A stretch of DNA of 64,000 nucleotides from Acinetobacter sp. ANC 4648 (GCF_002135345.1 NZ_NEGI01000001.1:614244-678243); one strand, 5' to 3'; counted from the stretch's first letter, positions 1 through 10,584 are shown. Made by a program: numbers and translations. Notes: a model not told the origin generated them from the letters alone.

Positions 1-573
1 TTGTTGGCCCAAGCTTTTTTAATTAAGCAGAAAGGCGAAAAAATCGTGCATGACCCACGCTTGGTGTGGAATACCTTGGATATTCTGAATGAATATGATG
101 GTATTGCCGTGCAATCTAAATCGGGACATTCTTTCATTAAAGACACGATGCGTGAACATAACGCCGTGTACGGTGGTGAAATGAGTGCACACCATTATTT
201 CCGTGATTTTGCTTATTGCGACAGCGGGATGATTCCATGGTTATTGGCAATTGTGGTACTTTCAGAAACTAAGCAATCCCTGTCTAGTCTAGTTGAAGAC
301 ATGATTAGAAAATTCCCGTGTAGTGGTGAAATTAACTTTAAAGTCAAAGATACAGCAGACACGATTCAAAAGATTTTTGATCATTTTTCCAATCAAAATC
401 CCAATATTGATTATACAGATGGTGTTAGTTTAGATTTTGGTGCTTGGCGTTTCAATGTCCGCGCTTCAAATACTGAACCTTTATTACGCCTCAATATTGA
501 AAGTCGTGCAGATCAAAATCCTAAGCCGATGCAAGAATATGTTGATGAGTTGACTCAGTTAATTCAAGATTAG
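1..573 (+). CDS. pgm: Phosphomannomutase/phosphoglucomutase, C-terminal part (cut by window edge)
   Basis: This is the C-terminal 190 residues of an alpha-D-phosphohexomutase, which interconverts hexose 1- and 6-phosphates to feed nucleotide-sugar synthesis. The frame is open at base 1, so the gene starts outside the window and the TTG there is not the true start. The family's phosphate-binding loop is visible near residue 153 (RASNTEPLLRLNIE), in the last domain. The gene converges on gne1, with a shared bidirectional terminator between them. This is the usual placement of pgm at the end of Acinetobacter K loci. A phosphomannomutase name (manB) would fit equally well. Confidence 0.9.
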   Translation: MLAQAFLIKQKGEKIVHDPRLVWNTLDILNEYDGIAVQSKSGHSFIKDTMREHNAVYGGEMSAHHYFRDFAYCDSGMIPWLLAIVVLSETKQSLSSLVEDMIRKFPCSGEINFKVKDTADTIQKIFDHFSNQNPNIDYTDGVSLDFGAWRFNVRASNTEPLLRLNIESRADQNPKPMQEYVDELTQLIQD

Positions 574-582
574 ATTCAAGCT

Positions 583-623
583 GATCTAAAAACAGGAGTC
601 TGAGTGATTCCTGTTTTTAGATC
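583..623. terminator. Bidirectional rho-independent terminator between pgm and gne1
   Basis: Two perfectly complementary 15-base arms (583-597 and 609-623) flank an 11-base loop, with A and T runs inside the arms. It sits between the convergent ends of pgm and gne1 and can serve both strands. Confidence 0.85.
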
Positions 624-634
624 TATATAATAAT

Positions 635-1654
635 TTAATTTTTATAACCAATAGGATTCTGTTTTTGCCAATTCCAGCTATCGGCCAACATATCTTCAAG
701 CTGATATTGTGGCTTCCATCCTAGCTCTGCAACTGCGCGGGTATTGTCTGCAAACGAGGTGGCAACATCACCTTCTCGACGCGGTGCAAATTCAAATGCC
801 ACTACAACACCATTTACTTTTTCAAACGCATCTTTAACTTCAAGAACAGAAGCACCATTACCTGTACCAATATTCCAAGCACGGCAACCCTGTTGCTCTA
901 AACGATTATTCAGTGCGCATAAATGTGCATTCGCCAAATCGACGACATGGATATAATCACGGATACCAGTACCATCCACTGTCTCGTAATCATTACCATA
1001 AATCGAAAGTTTATCGCGACGACCAACAGCAACTTGCGTGATATAAGGCATTAAATTATTGGGAATTCCTTGAGGATCTTCCCCAATACGACCACTTTTA
1101 TGTGCACCCACTGGATTGAAATAACGTAGTAGTGCAATCGACCAGCGTTCATCTGCCTGAGAGGTTTTTTCTAATAATTGCTCAACTATAAGTTTGGTAT
1201 AACCATAATTATTGCTTGGCATACCGGTAGGCATGCTTTCATTCAGTGGTGAGATATTGGCTTCATCATACACTGTCGCAGACGAGCTAAACACCAAGTT
1301 ATGTACTTCTGCACGTTGCATCGCCTGTACTAAGCTAATTGAACCAGCAATATTATGGTCAAAATAAGTAAGTGGAATCTTCTGACTTTCCCCTACTGCT
1401 TTTAGCCCCGCAAAATGAATCACGGCTTCAATGGAATATAAATTAAATAATTGATCTAAAGTTTTTCCATCACGAATATCCCCTTCAACAAAAGTTAAAC
1501 TTTTATTCGTAAGCTCTTGAACTCGATTTAAAGATTCAACAGAACTATTCGATAAATTATCCAATACCACCACATTATGCCCAGCATTCAGTAATTCAAT
1601 ACAAGTGTGAGAACCAATATAACCCGCGCCACCTGTAACTAAAATAGTTGCCAT
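635..1654 (-). CDS. gne1: UDP-hexose C4-epimerase (Gne1/GalE)
   Basis: Extended short-chain dehydrogenase of 339 residues, the usual GalE length. It has the NAD-binding glycine motif GGAGYIGS at residues 8-15, a Ser-rich SSSATVYDE segment, and the catalytic YxxxK pair (YGYTK, about residues 150-154). It interconverts UDP-glucose/UDP-galactose and probably the N-acetylated pair in the cytoplasm, supplying capsule precursors. It is the last gene of the long - strand capsule operon, 2 bases after gpi. In Acinetobacter K loci this position is called gne1. Exact substrate preference cannot be read from the sequence. Confidence 0.93.
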   Translation of the reverse strand: MATILVTGGAGYIGSHTCIELLNAGHNVVVLDNLSNSSVESLNRVQELTNKSLTFVEGDIRDGKTLDQLFNLYSIEAVIHFAGLKAVGESQKIPLTYFDHNIAGSISLVQAMQRAEVHNLVFSSSATVYDEANISPLNESMPTGMPSNNYGYTKLIVEQLLEKTSQADERWSIALLRYFNPVGAHKSGRIGEDPQGIPNNLMPYITQVAVGRRDKLSIYGNDYETVDGTGIRDYIHVVDLANAHLCALNNRLEQQGCRAWNIGTGNGASVLEVKDAFEKVNGVVVAFEFAPRREGDVATSFADNTRAVAELGWKPQYQLEDMLADSWNWQKQNPIGYKN

Positions 1655-1656
1655 AT

Positions 1657-3315
1657 TTAACTCTCTTGCTGACTTAGCAGAATGCGAATTAAGCCCTGTG
1701 TTGAGGCATCTAATTGCGATAAATCCTGTTCTGTTCTATTTAAAATCGGTAATAGTTGATTTGCGATATCTTTGCCTTTTTCAACGCCCCATTGATCAAA
1801 TGGATTAATATTCCAAATCACCGATTGGACAAAAACCTTATGTTCATACAAAGCAATCAGCATCCCCAAGCTATAAGGACTTAATTCTTCTAATAAAATG
1901 GTCGTACTCGGCTGATTACCTACATATTGTTTATACGCGGGTAACGTTGATAATTCATCTGGATCAAGTGCCTGATTACCAAAAGCCAATAACCGTGACT
2001 GTGCTAAACAATTGGATAAAGCCAAATGATGTTGCTCAACCAAAGCCTCTGCATTTTCAGCATAGGTAAACTGATTGGCATTATAGCGTTGTACGGGCGC
2101 AATAAAATCGCAACTGACTGAATGAGTACCTTGATGCAAAAGTTGATAAAAAGCATGTTGAGCATTCGGCCCTACTTCGCCCCAAATAATTGGACAAGTA
2201 TCTAAGCTAACTTTTTCTTCATTTTTTTGGATGGATTTACCATTCGATTCCATCTCAAGTTGCTGCAAATACGCCGCAAAATATTTTAAACGGCCATCAT
2301 AGGGCAATACCGCATGCGTCTGAATATTAAGAAAGTTATTATTCCAAATTCCCAACATTCCCATCAATACAGGAAGATTATTGGCAAAAGTCTCTTGCTG
2401 AAAATGCTCATCAATCGCATATGCACCAGCTAGTAACTGCTTAAAACCCTCAACACCAATATTGAGAGCAATGGGCAAACCAATACAAGACCATAAAGAA
2501 TAACGCCCACCCACCCAATCCCAGAGTAACAACTGATTATCCGGTGCAATTCCCCATTCCGTCATTTTTTCTGGTTTAGTTGATATTCCAATAAAATGAC
2601 TTTTTAAGACACATGCTTTATCTCCCAATGATTTTTCTAACCATTGACGAACAGTTTGCGCATTTGATAGTGTATCAATCGTGCCAAAAGATTTTGACGA
2701 GATGATAAATAGTGTCGTTTCAGGTCTAAGCTTATGTAATAAAGCAGAGAGCTGACTACCATCCATGGTAGAAACAAAATGTACATTTAAAGGCTTAGCT
2801 GTTTTTACTTTGTAATCTGAAAGTGCATGACTAACCATCACGGGACCTAAATCAGATCCGCCTACACCGATATTCACCACATCTTGAATAACTTCACCGG
2901 TACATCCACGATATTGCCCCGCATGTATTTTATTGACTAAATCATACATACGATCCAATTGCGAATGCACTAACTGGCTAAGTGCTGAAAAATCTTCACT
3001 ATTCTTGGGTAAACGCAATGCCCAATGCATGGCTGCACGTTGCTCGGTATAATTAATTTTAGCTTCGGAAAAAAGTGCTTTAATCCTAGCATTGAGTTTT
3101 TTTGTTTGAGCCAACTCAAGCAATGTATTCAAAACGGTTCCGTCAATCCGCTGCTTACTATAATCAAATACAATTTGATTAAATTGATGTGAGAAATGCT
3201 CAAACCGTTGTGTATTATCTGCAAATAAATGATTTAAATGTATCTCTTTAAATTCATTAGCAGAATGACTTAAATCTTGTAGTAGCTTGTCAGAGCCTTG
3301 TTGATATTCACTCAT
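1657..3315 (-). CDS. pgi: Glucose-6-phosphate isomerase
   Basis: A 552-residue phosphoglucose isomerase, interconverting glucose 6-phosphate and fructose 6-phosphate. Family signatures are clear: [12 protein letters not shown] near residue 150, GGRYSLWS near 270, and the C-terminal [15 protein letters not shown] near 505. It overlaps the end of ugd by 4 bases, so the two are probably translationally coupled. In Acinetobacter the gene is a constant part of the K locus (gpi), linking glycolytic sugar phosphates to the galU/ugd/gne1 precursor set. Nothing unusual is seen. Confidence 0.95.
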   Translation of the reverse strand: MSEYQQGSDKLLQDLSHSANEFKEIHLNHLFADNTQRFEHFSHQFNQIVFDYSKQRIDGTVLNTLLELAQTKKLNARIKALFSEAKINYTEQRAAMHWALRLPKNSEDFSALSQLVHSQLDRMYDLVNKIHAGQYRGCTGEVIQDVVNIGVGGSDLGPVMVSHALSDYKVKTAKPLNVHFVSTMDGSQLSALLHKLRPETTLFIISSKSFGTIDTLSNAQTVRQWLEKSLGDKACVLKSHFIGISTKPEKMTEWGIAPDNQLLLWDWVGGRYSLWSCIGLPIALNIGVEGFKQLLAGAYAIDEHFQQETFANNLPVLMGMLGIWNNNFLNIQTHAVLPYDGRLKYFAAYLQQLEMESNGKSIQKNEEKVSLDTCPIIWGEVGPNAQHAFYQLLHQGTHSVSCDFIAPVQRYNANQFTYAENAEALVEQHHLALSNCLAQSRLLAFGNQALDPDELSTLPAYKQYVGNQPSTTILLEELSPYSLGMLIALYEHKVFVQSVIWNINPFDQWGVEKGKDIANQLLPILNRTEQDLSQLDASTQGLIRILLSQQES

Positions 3316-4565
3316 GCTCGCCCGACTCCCGCATAGATAAAACCCTGTGCTTTCACATATTCGGGATTGTAAACATTACGTCCATCTAAAATAAATGCGT
3401 GTTTCATCAAAGCTTTTAACTGTTTAAAATCTGGACTTAAATATTGTTTCCATGCAGTCATAAGACATAGTGCATCTGCAGATTGTACGGTTTGATATTG
3501 ATCTTCACATAAAACCAAATCATTACGCTGACCGTACCTTTTTCTAATCTCATCTAAAGCTTGAGGATCATGTAAATGCACGATCACACCTTGAGCCCAA
3601 AGTGCATCAAGCATGACATGAATCGGGGCATTATTAATACTTGAGGTATTCTCCTTAAACGATGCCCCCCAAATTGCTACAACCTTTCCTTTTAAATCAG
3701 CATTATAGTGGTTCCACAACTTTCTAAATAAAATTTCTTTTTGTTGTTCGTTGATTTCCCACACTTGTTCTAACAACTGACTGTTCACACCTGTACCTGA
3801 AACAGTGTTGGATAAGGTCAAAATATCATGAGAAAAATTTTCTCCACCAAAACCAACCCCCGCCGATAAATAGGCCGAACCAATGCGACTATCTGCAGCT
3901 AAACCTTGCTGTACATTCAAAATATCAATACCCAGCTTTTCAGTGACTAAAGCGAGATCATTCATATAACTAATCCGAGTCGCTAACATCCCCGAGATAC
4001 TCAGCTTAGTAAATTCTGCATCCAAAATCGGCATAAACAGATATTGATATTTAAATTGAAAAATAGGTCTCAGTAATTCTTGTACTAAATTCGCTGCCAA
4101 ATCACTGTCAACCCCTACAATAATTTGCTTGGCCAAAGTAAAACTATTGACAGCATTACCTTCCTGAATTACATCTGGTAAATAAGCCCAAGCATCAATG
4201 GTTAAAATTTGTTTTAATTTTTCAGTACCATACAAGCCAAATGTAGAACTATTAATCATTAATTTTGGATGAGCAACAGCCAACTGAGTGATCTTGTGAG
4301 CAGCTAATATGGCTTGATTCACTTCGGTCGCGGCATAACTAAACAGAAAAACATCTTGATCCGAGTTAACTTGGTCCAGATGCTTTAATGTTAAAAAGCC
4401 TGTTTGAATTTGCTTTTTGATCAGCTGATTCACTACATCATCTTGATAGTGTATTAACAACTCAGAGCTTGTATTTGGACACCAAGTAACTTGGTGTCCA
4501 TTTTCAGAGAACAATCCAGCCAAAACACCAGCTTGCAGCGTTGTCCCTAAAACAGTGATTTTCAT
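3312..4565 (-). CDS. ugd: UDP-glucose 6-dehydrogenase family protein (Ugd) lacking the canonical catalytic Cys
   Basis: A 417-residue member of the UDP-glucose/GDP-mannose dehydrogenase family, placed as ugd in the galU-ugd-gpi-gne1 block. The fold is recognisable: an [12 protein letters not shown] helix with the conserved Lys, [18 protein letters not shown], and a C-terminal domain with WGASFKEN. Two landmarks are degenerate. The N-terminal nucleotide loop reads GTTLQAG rather than GxGxxG. The usual GFGGSCFPKD active-site motif reads [10 protein letters not shown], so the thiol nucleophile is replaced by Asn and the Lys by His. From memory the protein resembles the ugd product annotated in other Acinetobacter K loci, so this may be genus-wide rather than a mutation. 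Whether it makes UDP-glucuronate is uncertain. Confidence 0.85.
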   Translation of the reverse strand: MKITVLGTTLQAGVLAGLFSENGHQVTWCPNTSSELLIHYQDDVVNQLIKKQIQTGFLTLKHLDQVNSDQDVFLFSYAATEVNQAILAAHKITQLAVAHPKLMINSSTFGLYGTEKLKQILTIDAWAYLPDVIQEGNAVNSFTLAKQIIVGVDSDLAANLVQELLRPIFQFKYQYLFMPILDAEFTKLSISGMLATRISYMNDLALVTEKLGIDILNVQQGLAADSRIGSAYLSAGVGFGGENFSHDILTLSNTVSGTGVNSQLLEQVWEINEQQKEILFRKLWNHYNADLKGKVVAIWGASFKENTSSINNAPIHVMLDALWAQGVIVHLHDPQALDEIRKRYGQRNDLVLCEDQYQTVQSADALCLMTAWKQYLSPDFKQLKALMKHAFILDGRNVYNPEYVKAQGFIYAGVGRA

Positions 4566-4584
4566 TACGAATCCAGTCTAAATT

Positions 4585-5460
4585 TTATAATTTCAATTCT
4601 TGTATTAACTGTTTAAATTCATCACCCAATTTAGGATGCTCAATACCATAATGCAATACGGCTTTTAAATAACCAATTTTGCTACCACAATCAAAGGTCT
4701 GTCCCTGCATACGATATGCTTCAACAGGTTCAAGTTTTTGCAAAGCAGCAATCGCATCAGTTAATTGAATTTCATTGCCTGCACCTTTAGGTGTATTTTC
4801 TAAAAGTTGCATAATTTTTGCAGGTAAAATATAGCGCCCAACCACAGATAAATTTGAAGGTGCCATTCCGACGCTAGGCTTTTCAACAATACCTTGCATC
4901 ACAACACTTTCACCTTCAGCAGGTGTAGTTTTTACATCAACAATGCCGTATTGATCAACCAACTGCTCAGGTACTGCTTCTACCATAATCTGAGCCGACT
5001 GTGATTGCTCAAAACGAGCAATCATTCTCTCGAGATCATTTTCAGTATTCATACTTTTTACCAATACATCCGGTAATAGCACAGCAAAAGCATCATGACC
5101 AATGAGAGATTTCGCACAAAGTACTGCATGTCCTAAACCCAATGGCTGAGGTTGGCGTATACTAATCACACTAATATTTTTAGGTAAAATCTCAGTAATT
5201 TCTTTAAGTAAATCAAATTTATTTTTGTTTTCTAACGTCGTTTCTAATTCAAAGTTTCGATCAAAATAATTTTCGATAGATGCTTTCGAAGCATGTGTCA
5301 CCAAAATAATTTGCTCAATTCCTGCCGCCACAGCTTCTTTAACCACATATTCAATCGCCGGGCGATCAACCACTGTCACCATTTCTTTTGGAATAGACTT
5401 GCTTGCAGGTAAAAAACGAGTGCCTAACCCAGCGACAGGAAGAATTGCTTTTTTAATCAT
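4585..5460 (-). CDS. galU: UTP--glucose-1-phosphate uridylyltransferase
   Basis: A 291-residue GalU that makes UDP-glucose from glucose 1-phosphate and UTP. The N-terminal nucleotidyltransferase signature is present (AGLGTRFLPASKSIPKEM, residues 10-27), as is the later EKPS lysine motif. Length matches the family. It lies 34 bases downstream of itrA and 19 bases upstream of ugd in the same operon, supplying UDP-glucose to Ugd and Gne1. Nothing unusual is seen. Confidence 0.95.
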   Translation of the reverse strand: MIKKAILPVAGLGTRFLPASKSIPKEMVTVVDRPAIEYVVKEAVAAGIEQIILVTHASKASIENYFDRNFELETTLENKNKFDLLKEITEILPKNISVISIRQPQPLGLGHAVLCAKSLIGHDAFAVLLPDVLVKSMNTENDLERMIARFEQSQSAQIMVEAVPEQLVDQYGIVDVKTTPAEGESVVMQGIVEKPSVGMAPSNLSVVGRYILPAKIMQLLENTPKGAGNEIQLTDAIAALQKLEPVEAYRMQGQTFDCGSKIGYLKAVLHYGIEHPKLGDEFKQLIQELKL

Positions 5461-5494
5461 GAGAGATTCTACAACTTACTTAATAAAAAAAATT

Positions 5495-6127
5495 TCAATG
5501 ATTTGATGATGACTTGATTTCCGAAGATTCATTCCCCGAAAAACGGCTTGCACCCACGGTCTGATCAGGTGCATTTATACCTTCCTTATTAAATAATACT
5601 TCGACTGTTTTGAACATAATTTTAAAGTCCGATACTGTTGAAAAAGTATCTACATATTGAACATCTAAATCGAATTTTTCTTCCCATGATAAATTATTAC
5701 GCCCACTCACCTGAGCCAATCCAGTCATACCTGGTTTCACTTCATGCCGACGCATTTGATGAGAAGTATAATATTCCATAAATTCAGGCAATTGAGGCCT
5801 TGGACCTACAATACTCATATCACCTTTTAAAACATTCAAAAGTTGTGGCATTTCATCCAGAGTTGTTGAACGCAGTTTATGTCCAAAAGGGGTAATGCGC
5901 TGTTCATCTGGTAAAAGATTACCTTCTTTATCAAGTGCGTCCTTCATTGATCTGAATTTAATCATATGAAATAACTCTCCATTTTTCCCAGGTCTCTTTT
6001 GTAGGAAAAAAATAGGAGAGCCTAAATTCTGACGAACCTTATAAGCAACAAAAAGGAATATTGGTGATAAAAGCAAAAGTGCCATAAACGCAATAATAAT
6101 ATCAACCAATCTTTTCATCTGATTCAT
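5495..6127 (-). CDS. itrA: Initiating sugar-1-phosphate transferase (ItrA/PglC type)
   Basis: A 210-residue monotopic phosphoglycosyl transferase that loads the first sugar phosphate of the capsule repeat onto undecaprenyl phosphate. It has one N-terminal membrane segment (about residues 8-28), KFRSM, the Asp-Glu catalytic pair in TLDEMPQ, and the LKGDMSIVGPRP block. It lacks the extra N-terminal membrane helices of WbaP-type enzymes and matches the small PglC/ItrA form. ItrA enzymes of this size in Acinetobacter usually start with an N-acetylhexosamine, but the sugar cannot be assigned here. The start overlaps the preceding glycosyltransferase by 26 bases; Met4 is an alternative start. Confidence 0.9.
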   Translation of the reverse strand: MNQMKRLVDIIIAFMALLLLSPIFLFVAYKVRQNLGSPIFFLQKRPGKNGELFHMIKFRSMKDALDKEGNLLPDEQRITPFGHKLRSTTLDEMPQLLNVLKGDMSIVGPRPQLPEFMEYYTSHQMRRHEVKPGMTGLAQVSGRNNLSWEEKFDLDVQYVDTFSTVSDFKIMFKTVEVLFNKEGINAPDQTVGASRFSGNESSEIKSSSNH

Positions 6128-7277
6128 TTAAACCCATAATTTCAAATAATTTTTTGTTTGCCTTGTTTGCATCAAAATGCTCAGTGGCAATTTTATAACT
6201 TTCTAGCCCCATGATATTAATCATTTCTGGGTGTTCTATAAAATAACACATTTTATCAGCTAGCACCTGAACATTCCATTTCGGTACTAAAAAACCATTT
6301 ATCCCATCACGAACTGTCTCACGGCAACCTGGCACATCGGTTGTAATCACAGGACGTCCTATAGCCATTGCTTCTTGTGTACTTCGTGGAATACCTTCTC
6401 GATAATATGAGGGTAATACAAAAACGGCACTATTCTGTATACGTTTAGCCACATCTGTTACAAAACCTGGATATTCGATAATTCCAGAATTTATCACTTG
6501 ATCAAGTTGCTGTTGAGTTAGACCATAAGGGTTTTCTGTATCTAATCCACCAATAATTTTAAAAATCACTTGAGGATATTTAACTTTTACAATTTTTGCA
6601 GCTTCAATATATTCAAAAATACCCTTTTCAGCTAAAAGTCGTGCAATAAAAATAAATGAGATAGCTTGCTTATCATCCCAATTTTTATATTCATATTCTT
6701 TTAAATTAAGACCAATTGGGCCTAAAACTTCTACTGCATTTAATTTATGGTTGATTTTATTCGCCATGATTAAATCATTTGGATCATCATTATTCAGGAA
6801 AATAATTTTATCGATAAAAGGGAATACGATTCTATAGAGAACTATTTGTACAGCTTTAATGAGTTTAATTTTTAAACTTTGTCCATTTTTATGAATAGTG
6901 AAAGGACTTCCCAAGCCTTCAATCATTCCAACTATTTTCGGGACTTTATTCATTTTTGCAGCAAGCGAACCATAAACCACAGGTTTAGTAAAATAAGAAA
7001 AAACTATATCGGGTTTTATCTCAAAAATTTTAGTCTTCAACTCAAATACAGTTTTTAAATCAGCTAAAGGATTTAATCCACCACGATTCATTTTATAAAT
7101 AATCGGCTGAGCACCAAGCTCTTTAATTTTATCTAATTCACTTTCTGTATACTCGCATACAAATGTATAGACTTTATAATTTTCAGAAATTAATTTTTTA
7201 ATTAATTCTGAGCGAAAACCCAACAAACTTGCTGATGTATTACCAATTAATACAATTTTTTTACATCTATTTTTCAT
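6102..7277 (-). CDS. Capsule glycosyltransferase, GT4-like (GT-B fold)
   Basis: A 391-residue retaining glycosyltransferase of the GT-B class. The C-terminal donor-binding half has the EX7E motif (EGIPRSTQE, near residue 290) followed by EAMAIGRPVITTDVPG. The N-terminal half resembles capsule and O-antigen enzymes that act soon after the initiating transferase. It probably adds a sugar to undecaprenyl-linked precursor on the inner face of the membrane. It lies between wzy (5-base gap) and itrA (26-base overlap). In Acinetobacter K loci the transferase next to itrA often adds the second sugar; this is inference from position. Confidence 0.85.
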   Translation of the reverse strand: MKNRCKKIVLIGNTSASLLGFRSELIKKLISENYKVYTFVCEYTESELDKIKELGAQPIIYKMNRGGLNPLADLKTVFELKTKIFEIKPDIVFSYFTKPVVYGSLAAKMNKVPKIVGMIEGLGSPFTIHKNGQSLKIKLIKAVQIVLYRIVFPFIDKIIFLNNDDPNDLIMANKINHKLNAVEVLGPIGLNLKEYEYKNWDDKQAISFIFIARLLAEKGIFEYIEAAKIVKVKYPQVIFKIIGGLDTENPYGLTQQQLDQVINSGIIEYPGFVTDVAKRIQNSAVFVLPSYYREGIPRSTQEAMAIGRPVITTDVPGCRETVRDGINGFLVPKWNVQVLADKMCYFIEHPEMINIMGLESYKIATEHFDANKANKKLFEIMGLNESDEKIG

Positions 7278-7282
7278 ATTAA

Positions 7283-8449
7283 TTATCCTGTCTTAAATTT
7301 CAACTTATTCAAAAAAATAATTATAAATGCCAAAAACATTAGATTAAAGAATGCACCAAACCAGCCATGATACAAATAAATAATCATAAAAACTGATATC
7401 ACATTAAAAAACTGTCTATTTGCATACTTATATATAAAATAAAATAAAGGAATTATTAATAACGACCAATAAATAAATAAATAAATACTCTTTTCACGCA
7501 ATAATATTAACCAGCCACTTAATCCTGTATTCGCATTCCAAGCTTCACTACTATAGGCTCCGAAATCACGAACAGCCATCATATTTGAATAGGTTAATAA
7601 CTCTTTACTACCCAATAATTTATAAAAGAAATTCTGAGGAATACCTTCAAGCCAGTATGGTAAAATTTTATTTAATTCATATAGCTTTCTATATTCATCT
7701 GCATTTTCAAGAAGTAATGCAGTATGACCTAAATGCTGAAATCTGCCTAAAAGATAATCTATCGCAAATTCTAATTTATCACTATATCCTTTTATATCAA
7801 ACTCAAAATCACCGCCAGTCCTGATAATAGTTTTTAAATCAATTAAAAATGGAGAACTTAATAAAATAAAAATAAAAATAAAAATATAAAATAAAATAGT
7901 TTTAATACTTACTTTTAAATACCCAACTCGACATAAATATACGAAAAATGCAATTAGCACTCCCCCCATCCATCCTCGCGCCAATGTTGAGATAAGATAG
8001 ACAATAGTATTTATATTAAAAATCTTACTAGACTTAAGAGAGGGAGCCATTAAAATATATAAAATATCAGCAGATAAAAAATTAGAAATCATTACCAAAA
8101 ACTGATTTACCTTATTATCAGAACCAACAACTCCCAACCCAAAAACTAAAGCAAAAAATAAAAAAACTAATTGCCAAAACAATAAAAAGATACCAGATAT
8201 TCTTCCAAATATTCTGTTCTGACTAAAATTCTTATTATTAAAAATAAAATATACAAAGACTAAAAACAACAAAGAAAAAATTTGTAAAAAAAACGAATAC
8301 AATAATATAGGTGTTGTAATATAAAAACTAGAAAACTCCATATTTACAATATTATTATTATACAACCCTAAAATTAAAAACAAAAAATTTGCAAAAACAT
8401 ATAAAAAAATAACAGTATAAAAGGGCTTAATTTTCAACATTCGCATCAA
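7283..8449 (-). CDS. wzy: Capsule repeat-unit polymerase (Wzy)
   Basis: A 388-residue, extremely hydrophobic protein with about ten predicted membrane segments and one larger polar loop (about residues 205-305), as expected of Wzy O-antigen/capsule polymerases. The assignment rests on topology, length and its place in the K locus; Wzy proteins have little sequence conservation. It would polymerise repeat units on the periplasmic side after Wzx flips them. DNA composition is very A/T-rich, with many ATA codons, unlike galU/pgi. It is 4 bases after the upstream glycosyltransferase. Confidence 0.8.
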   Translation of the reverse strand: MMRMLKIKPFYTVIFLYVFANFLFLILGLYNNNIVNMEFSSFYITTPILLYSFFLQIFSLLFLVFVYFIFNNKNFSQNRIFGRISGIFLLFWQLVFLFFALVFGLGVVGSDNKVNQFLVMISNFLSADILYILMAPSLKSSKIFNINTIVYLISTLARGWMGGVLIAFFVYLCRVGYLKVSIKTILFYIFIFIFILLSSPFLIDLKTIIRTGGDFEFDIKGYSDKLEFAIDYLLGRFQHLGHTALLLENADEYRKLYELNKILPYWLEGIPQNFFYKLLGSKELLTYSNMMAVRDFGAYSSEAWNANTGLSGWLILLREKSIYLFIYWSLLIIPLFYFIYKYANRQFFNVISVFMIIYLYHGWFGAFFNLMFLAFIIIFLNKLKFKTG

Positions 8450-8453
8450 CCCT

Positions 8454-9467
8454 TTATATTGATATCAAAAATTCACTTAAATCATTAATATAAACTTCTC
8501 TCAAATAGTAATCTGAAAAAATATTACCTATATCTATTTTAATCTCATCTTTGCATAAGGCCATATTCTCATCATAATCAAAAATAAGATTCGCCCACTC
8601 AAAAACACTATCATTATTATTTAATTTAATACAAGATTTCAATTTTGAAATTTTTATATTAAAATCATCAATAACATCTGTATATATTGGTATTACACCA
8701 TTTGCTAGATATGAGTTCATTTTCGTAGGTGTTGAAACATTATTAACAATATGGTTTTGTCTAATTAAAAAACCATATTTATATTTCATTAACTCTGCAT
8801 CCAATTCATCCAAAGAAACAAAATTAATTTCATAATTTTTAATATTATATTTTTTTATCAACCTTTCAGCGCTATCTTTATCTTTAGTTAATAAAGTAAG
8901 TTTTGTATTACTCAATTTTTTTTCAATTAAAGAATATAACTCTAGTGTTTCTTCAATACACTGCCACTTATCTAATCCACCTGCATATACAAATGATGAA
9001 TTTTCATACTTATTAATACTGTCAAAAGATTCAATATTTAATGCTTTATTAAAACATGGCATGATAAAAAAGTTTTTATCTTCTATGTGATAAGTCTCGT
9101 TATAGTACTGATGCATTCTTTCTGAAACATAAATATTAAACCAAGAAAATTTCATAGAAAAAAACTCAACACAGTTCCAAAGCTTTTTTCTTAATAATGA
9201 ATTTCTCGTCATCAACGCTTCTTCAGCACCTAACCCCTGAAACCAGGTAACAATTTTTGCTTGGGGATGTAATAATTTAACAATAAAACACCACTTTGCA
9301 GACATAACAAAAATTTTCTTTTGCCCTTTCAACTCAGCAAGAGTTTCAGTTTGTTTAACTGTATATCCTGCCTTAATAAAACCCTGCTTCACAATATCTA
9401 CATAATAAATAGTTGCTTCATTCATCGTTTTTTTTGGTAAAAAAAACGTGATTTCATTACTTTCCAT
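8454..9467 (-). CDS. Putative capsule glycosyltransferase
   Basis: A 337-residue soluble protein without membrane segments. It overlaps mnaA by 11 bases and precedes wzy by 4. It lacks a classical EX7E motif, but a C-terminal stretch (about residues 215-275: [21 protein letters not shown], then [13 protein letters not shown]) resembles the donor-binding part of GT-B enzymes. The gene is strongly A/T-rich, as is typical of serotype-specific genes. I call it a glycosyltransferase from context and this resemblance. Donor and acceptor are unknown. Confidence 0.65.
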   Translation of the reverse strand: MESNEITFFLPKKTMNEATIYYVDIVKQGFIKAGYTVKQTETLAELKGQKKIFVMSAKWCFIVKLLHPQAKIVTWFQGLGAEEALMTRNSLLRKKLWNCVEFFSMKFSWFNIYVSERMHQYYNETYHIEDKNFFIMPCFNKALNIESFDSINKYENSSFVYAGGLDKWQCIEETLELYSLIEKKLSNTKLTLLTKDKDSAERLIKKYNIKNYEINFVSLDELDAELMKYKYGFLIRQNHIVNNVSTPTKMNSYLANGVIPIYTDVIDDFNIKISKLKSCIKLNNNDSVFEWANLIFDYDENMALCKDEIKIDIGNIFSDYYLREVYINDLSEFLISI

Positions 9468-10584
9468 TTAATTCACCCAAATACTCTGCAATACGCTTAC
9501 ATGCTTGCCCATCCCCATATGGGTTATGTAACTCACTCATTTTATTATATTCAGTAGCATCATCTAACAAACGCTTTACTTCACTCTTTATCAATTCAGT
9601 ATTCGTACCAACTAACTTTACTGTTCCTGCCTCTACCGCTTCAGGTCTTTCAGTTGTATCACGCATAACTAAAACTGGCTTTCCTAAAGATGGTGCTTCT
9701 TCTTGTATACCGCCTGAATCTGTCAAAATTAAGTATGATTTATTCATCAAATAAACAAATGGTAAATAATCTAATGGTTCAATCAAAAAAATATTTTTAA
9801 TACTAGATAGATACTTATTTACCGGCTCTCTTACATTCGGATTCATATGAACAGGGTAAATAAACTGAACATTTGGATATTCGACTGCTAAATCATGAAT
9901 AGCTTTACATATATTCTCAAAACCTTTTCCAAAATTTTCACGTCTATGGCCAGTAATTAATATTAATTTTTTATTAAAATCAAGATAACTAAACTTCTGG
10001 TTTAATTCATTATGAATATCTTTATTCACGTTCATTATTTTAATAATATGATGCAACGCATCAATCACAGTATTGCCTGTTACAACAATTTGATCTTCAC
10101 TAATATTTTCTTTAACCAAATTATATTTTGCAGTTTCAGTAGGTGCAAAATGCAAATTACAAATAGAACCTGTTAACCGTCTATTCCCCTCTTCTGGCCA
10201 TGGTGCATAAATATCATTTGTTCTTAGGCCCGCTTCAACATGTCCCACTTTAATTTTATTGAAATAACATGCAAGTGTTGCTGCAAAAGTTGTTGCAGTA
10301 TCTCCGTGTACCAACACAAGATCAGGAGTATATGTTTCAAATAATACCTTAAGACCTTCCAATACCCTTGTAGTCACATCTGTTAAATCTTGACCAGCTT
10401 TCATTATATTTAAATCAAAATCTGGTTTTATGTGAAAAATATTAAGAACCTGATCTAGCATATCTCTATGCTGTCCTGTTACACATACAGCAGTATCAAA
10501 CTTATCAGACTGATTAAGCTCATGAAATAAAGGAGCCATTTTAATAGCTTCAGGTCTGGTTCCAAAAATTAATAAAACTTTCAT
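9457..10584 (-). CDS. mnaA: UDP-N-acetylglucosamine 2-epimerase (non-hydrolysing)
   Basis: A 375-residue enzyme interconverting UDP-GlcNAc and UDP-ManNAc in the cytoplasm (WecB/MnaA family). Motifs visible in order are [39 protein letters not shown], and TDSGGIQEE with the following [10 protein letters not shown]. The length is standard. In many loci it is paired with a UDP-ManNAc dehydrogenase (WecC/MnaB) to make ManNAcA; no such gene is in this window. The capsule therefore may contain ManNAc itself, or the dehydrogenase lies elsewhere. Confidence 0.93.
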   Translation of the reverse strand: MKVLLIFGTRPEAIKMAPLFHELNQSDKFDTAVCVTGQHRDMLDQVLNIFHIKPDFDLNIMKAGQDLTDVTTRVLEGLKVLFETYTPDLVLVHGDTATTFAATLACYFNKIKVGHVEAGLRTNDIYAPWPEEGNRRLTGSICNLHFAPTETAKYNLVKENISEDQIVVTGNTVIDALHHIIKIMNVNKDIHNELNQKFSYLDFNKKLILITGHRRENFGKGFENICKAIHDLAVEYPNVQFIYPVHMNPNVREPVNKYLSSIKNIFLIEPLDYLPFVYLMNKSYLILTDSGGIQEEAPSLGKPVLVMRDTTERPEAVEAGTVKLVGTNTELIKSEVKRLLDDATEYNKMSELHNPYGDGQACKRIAEYLGELNGK

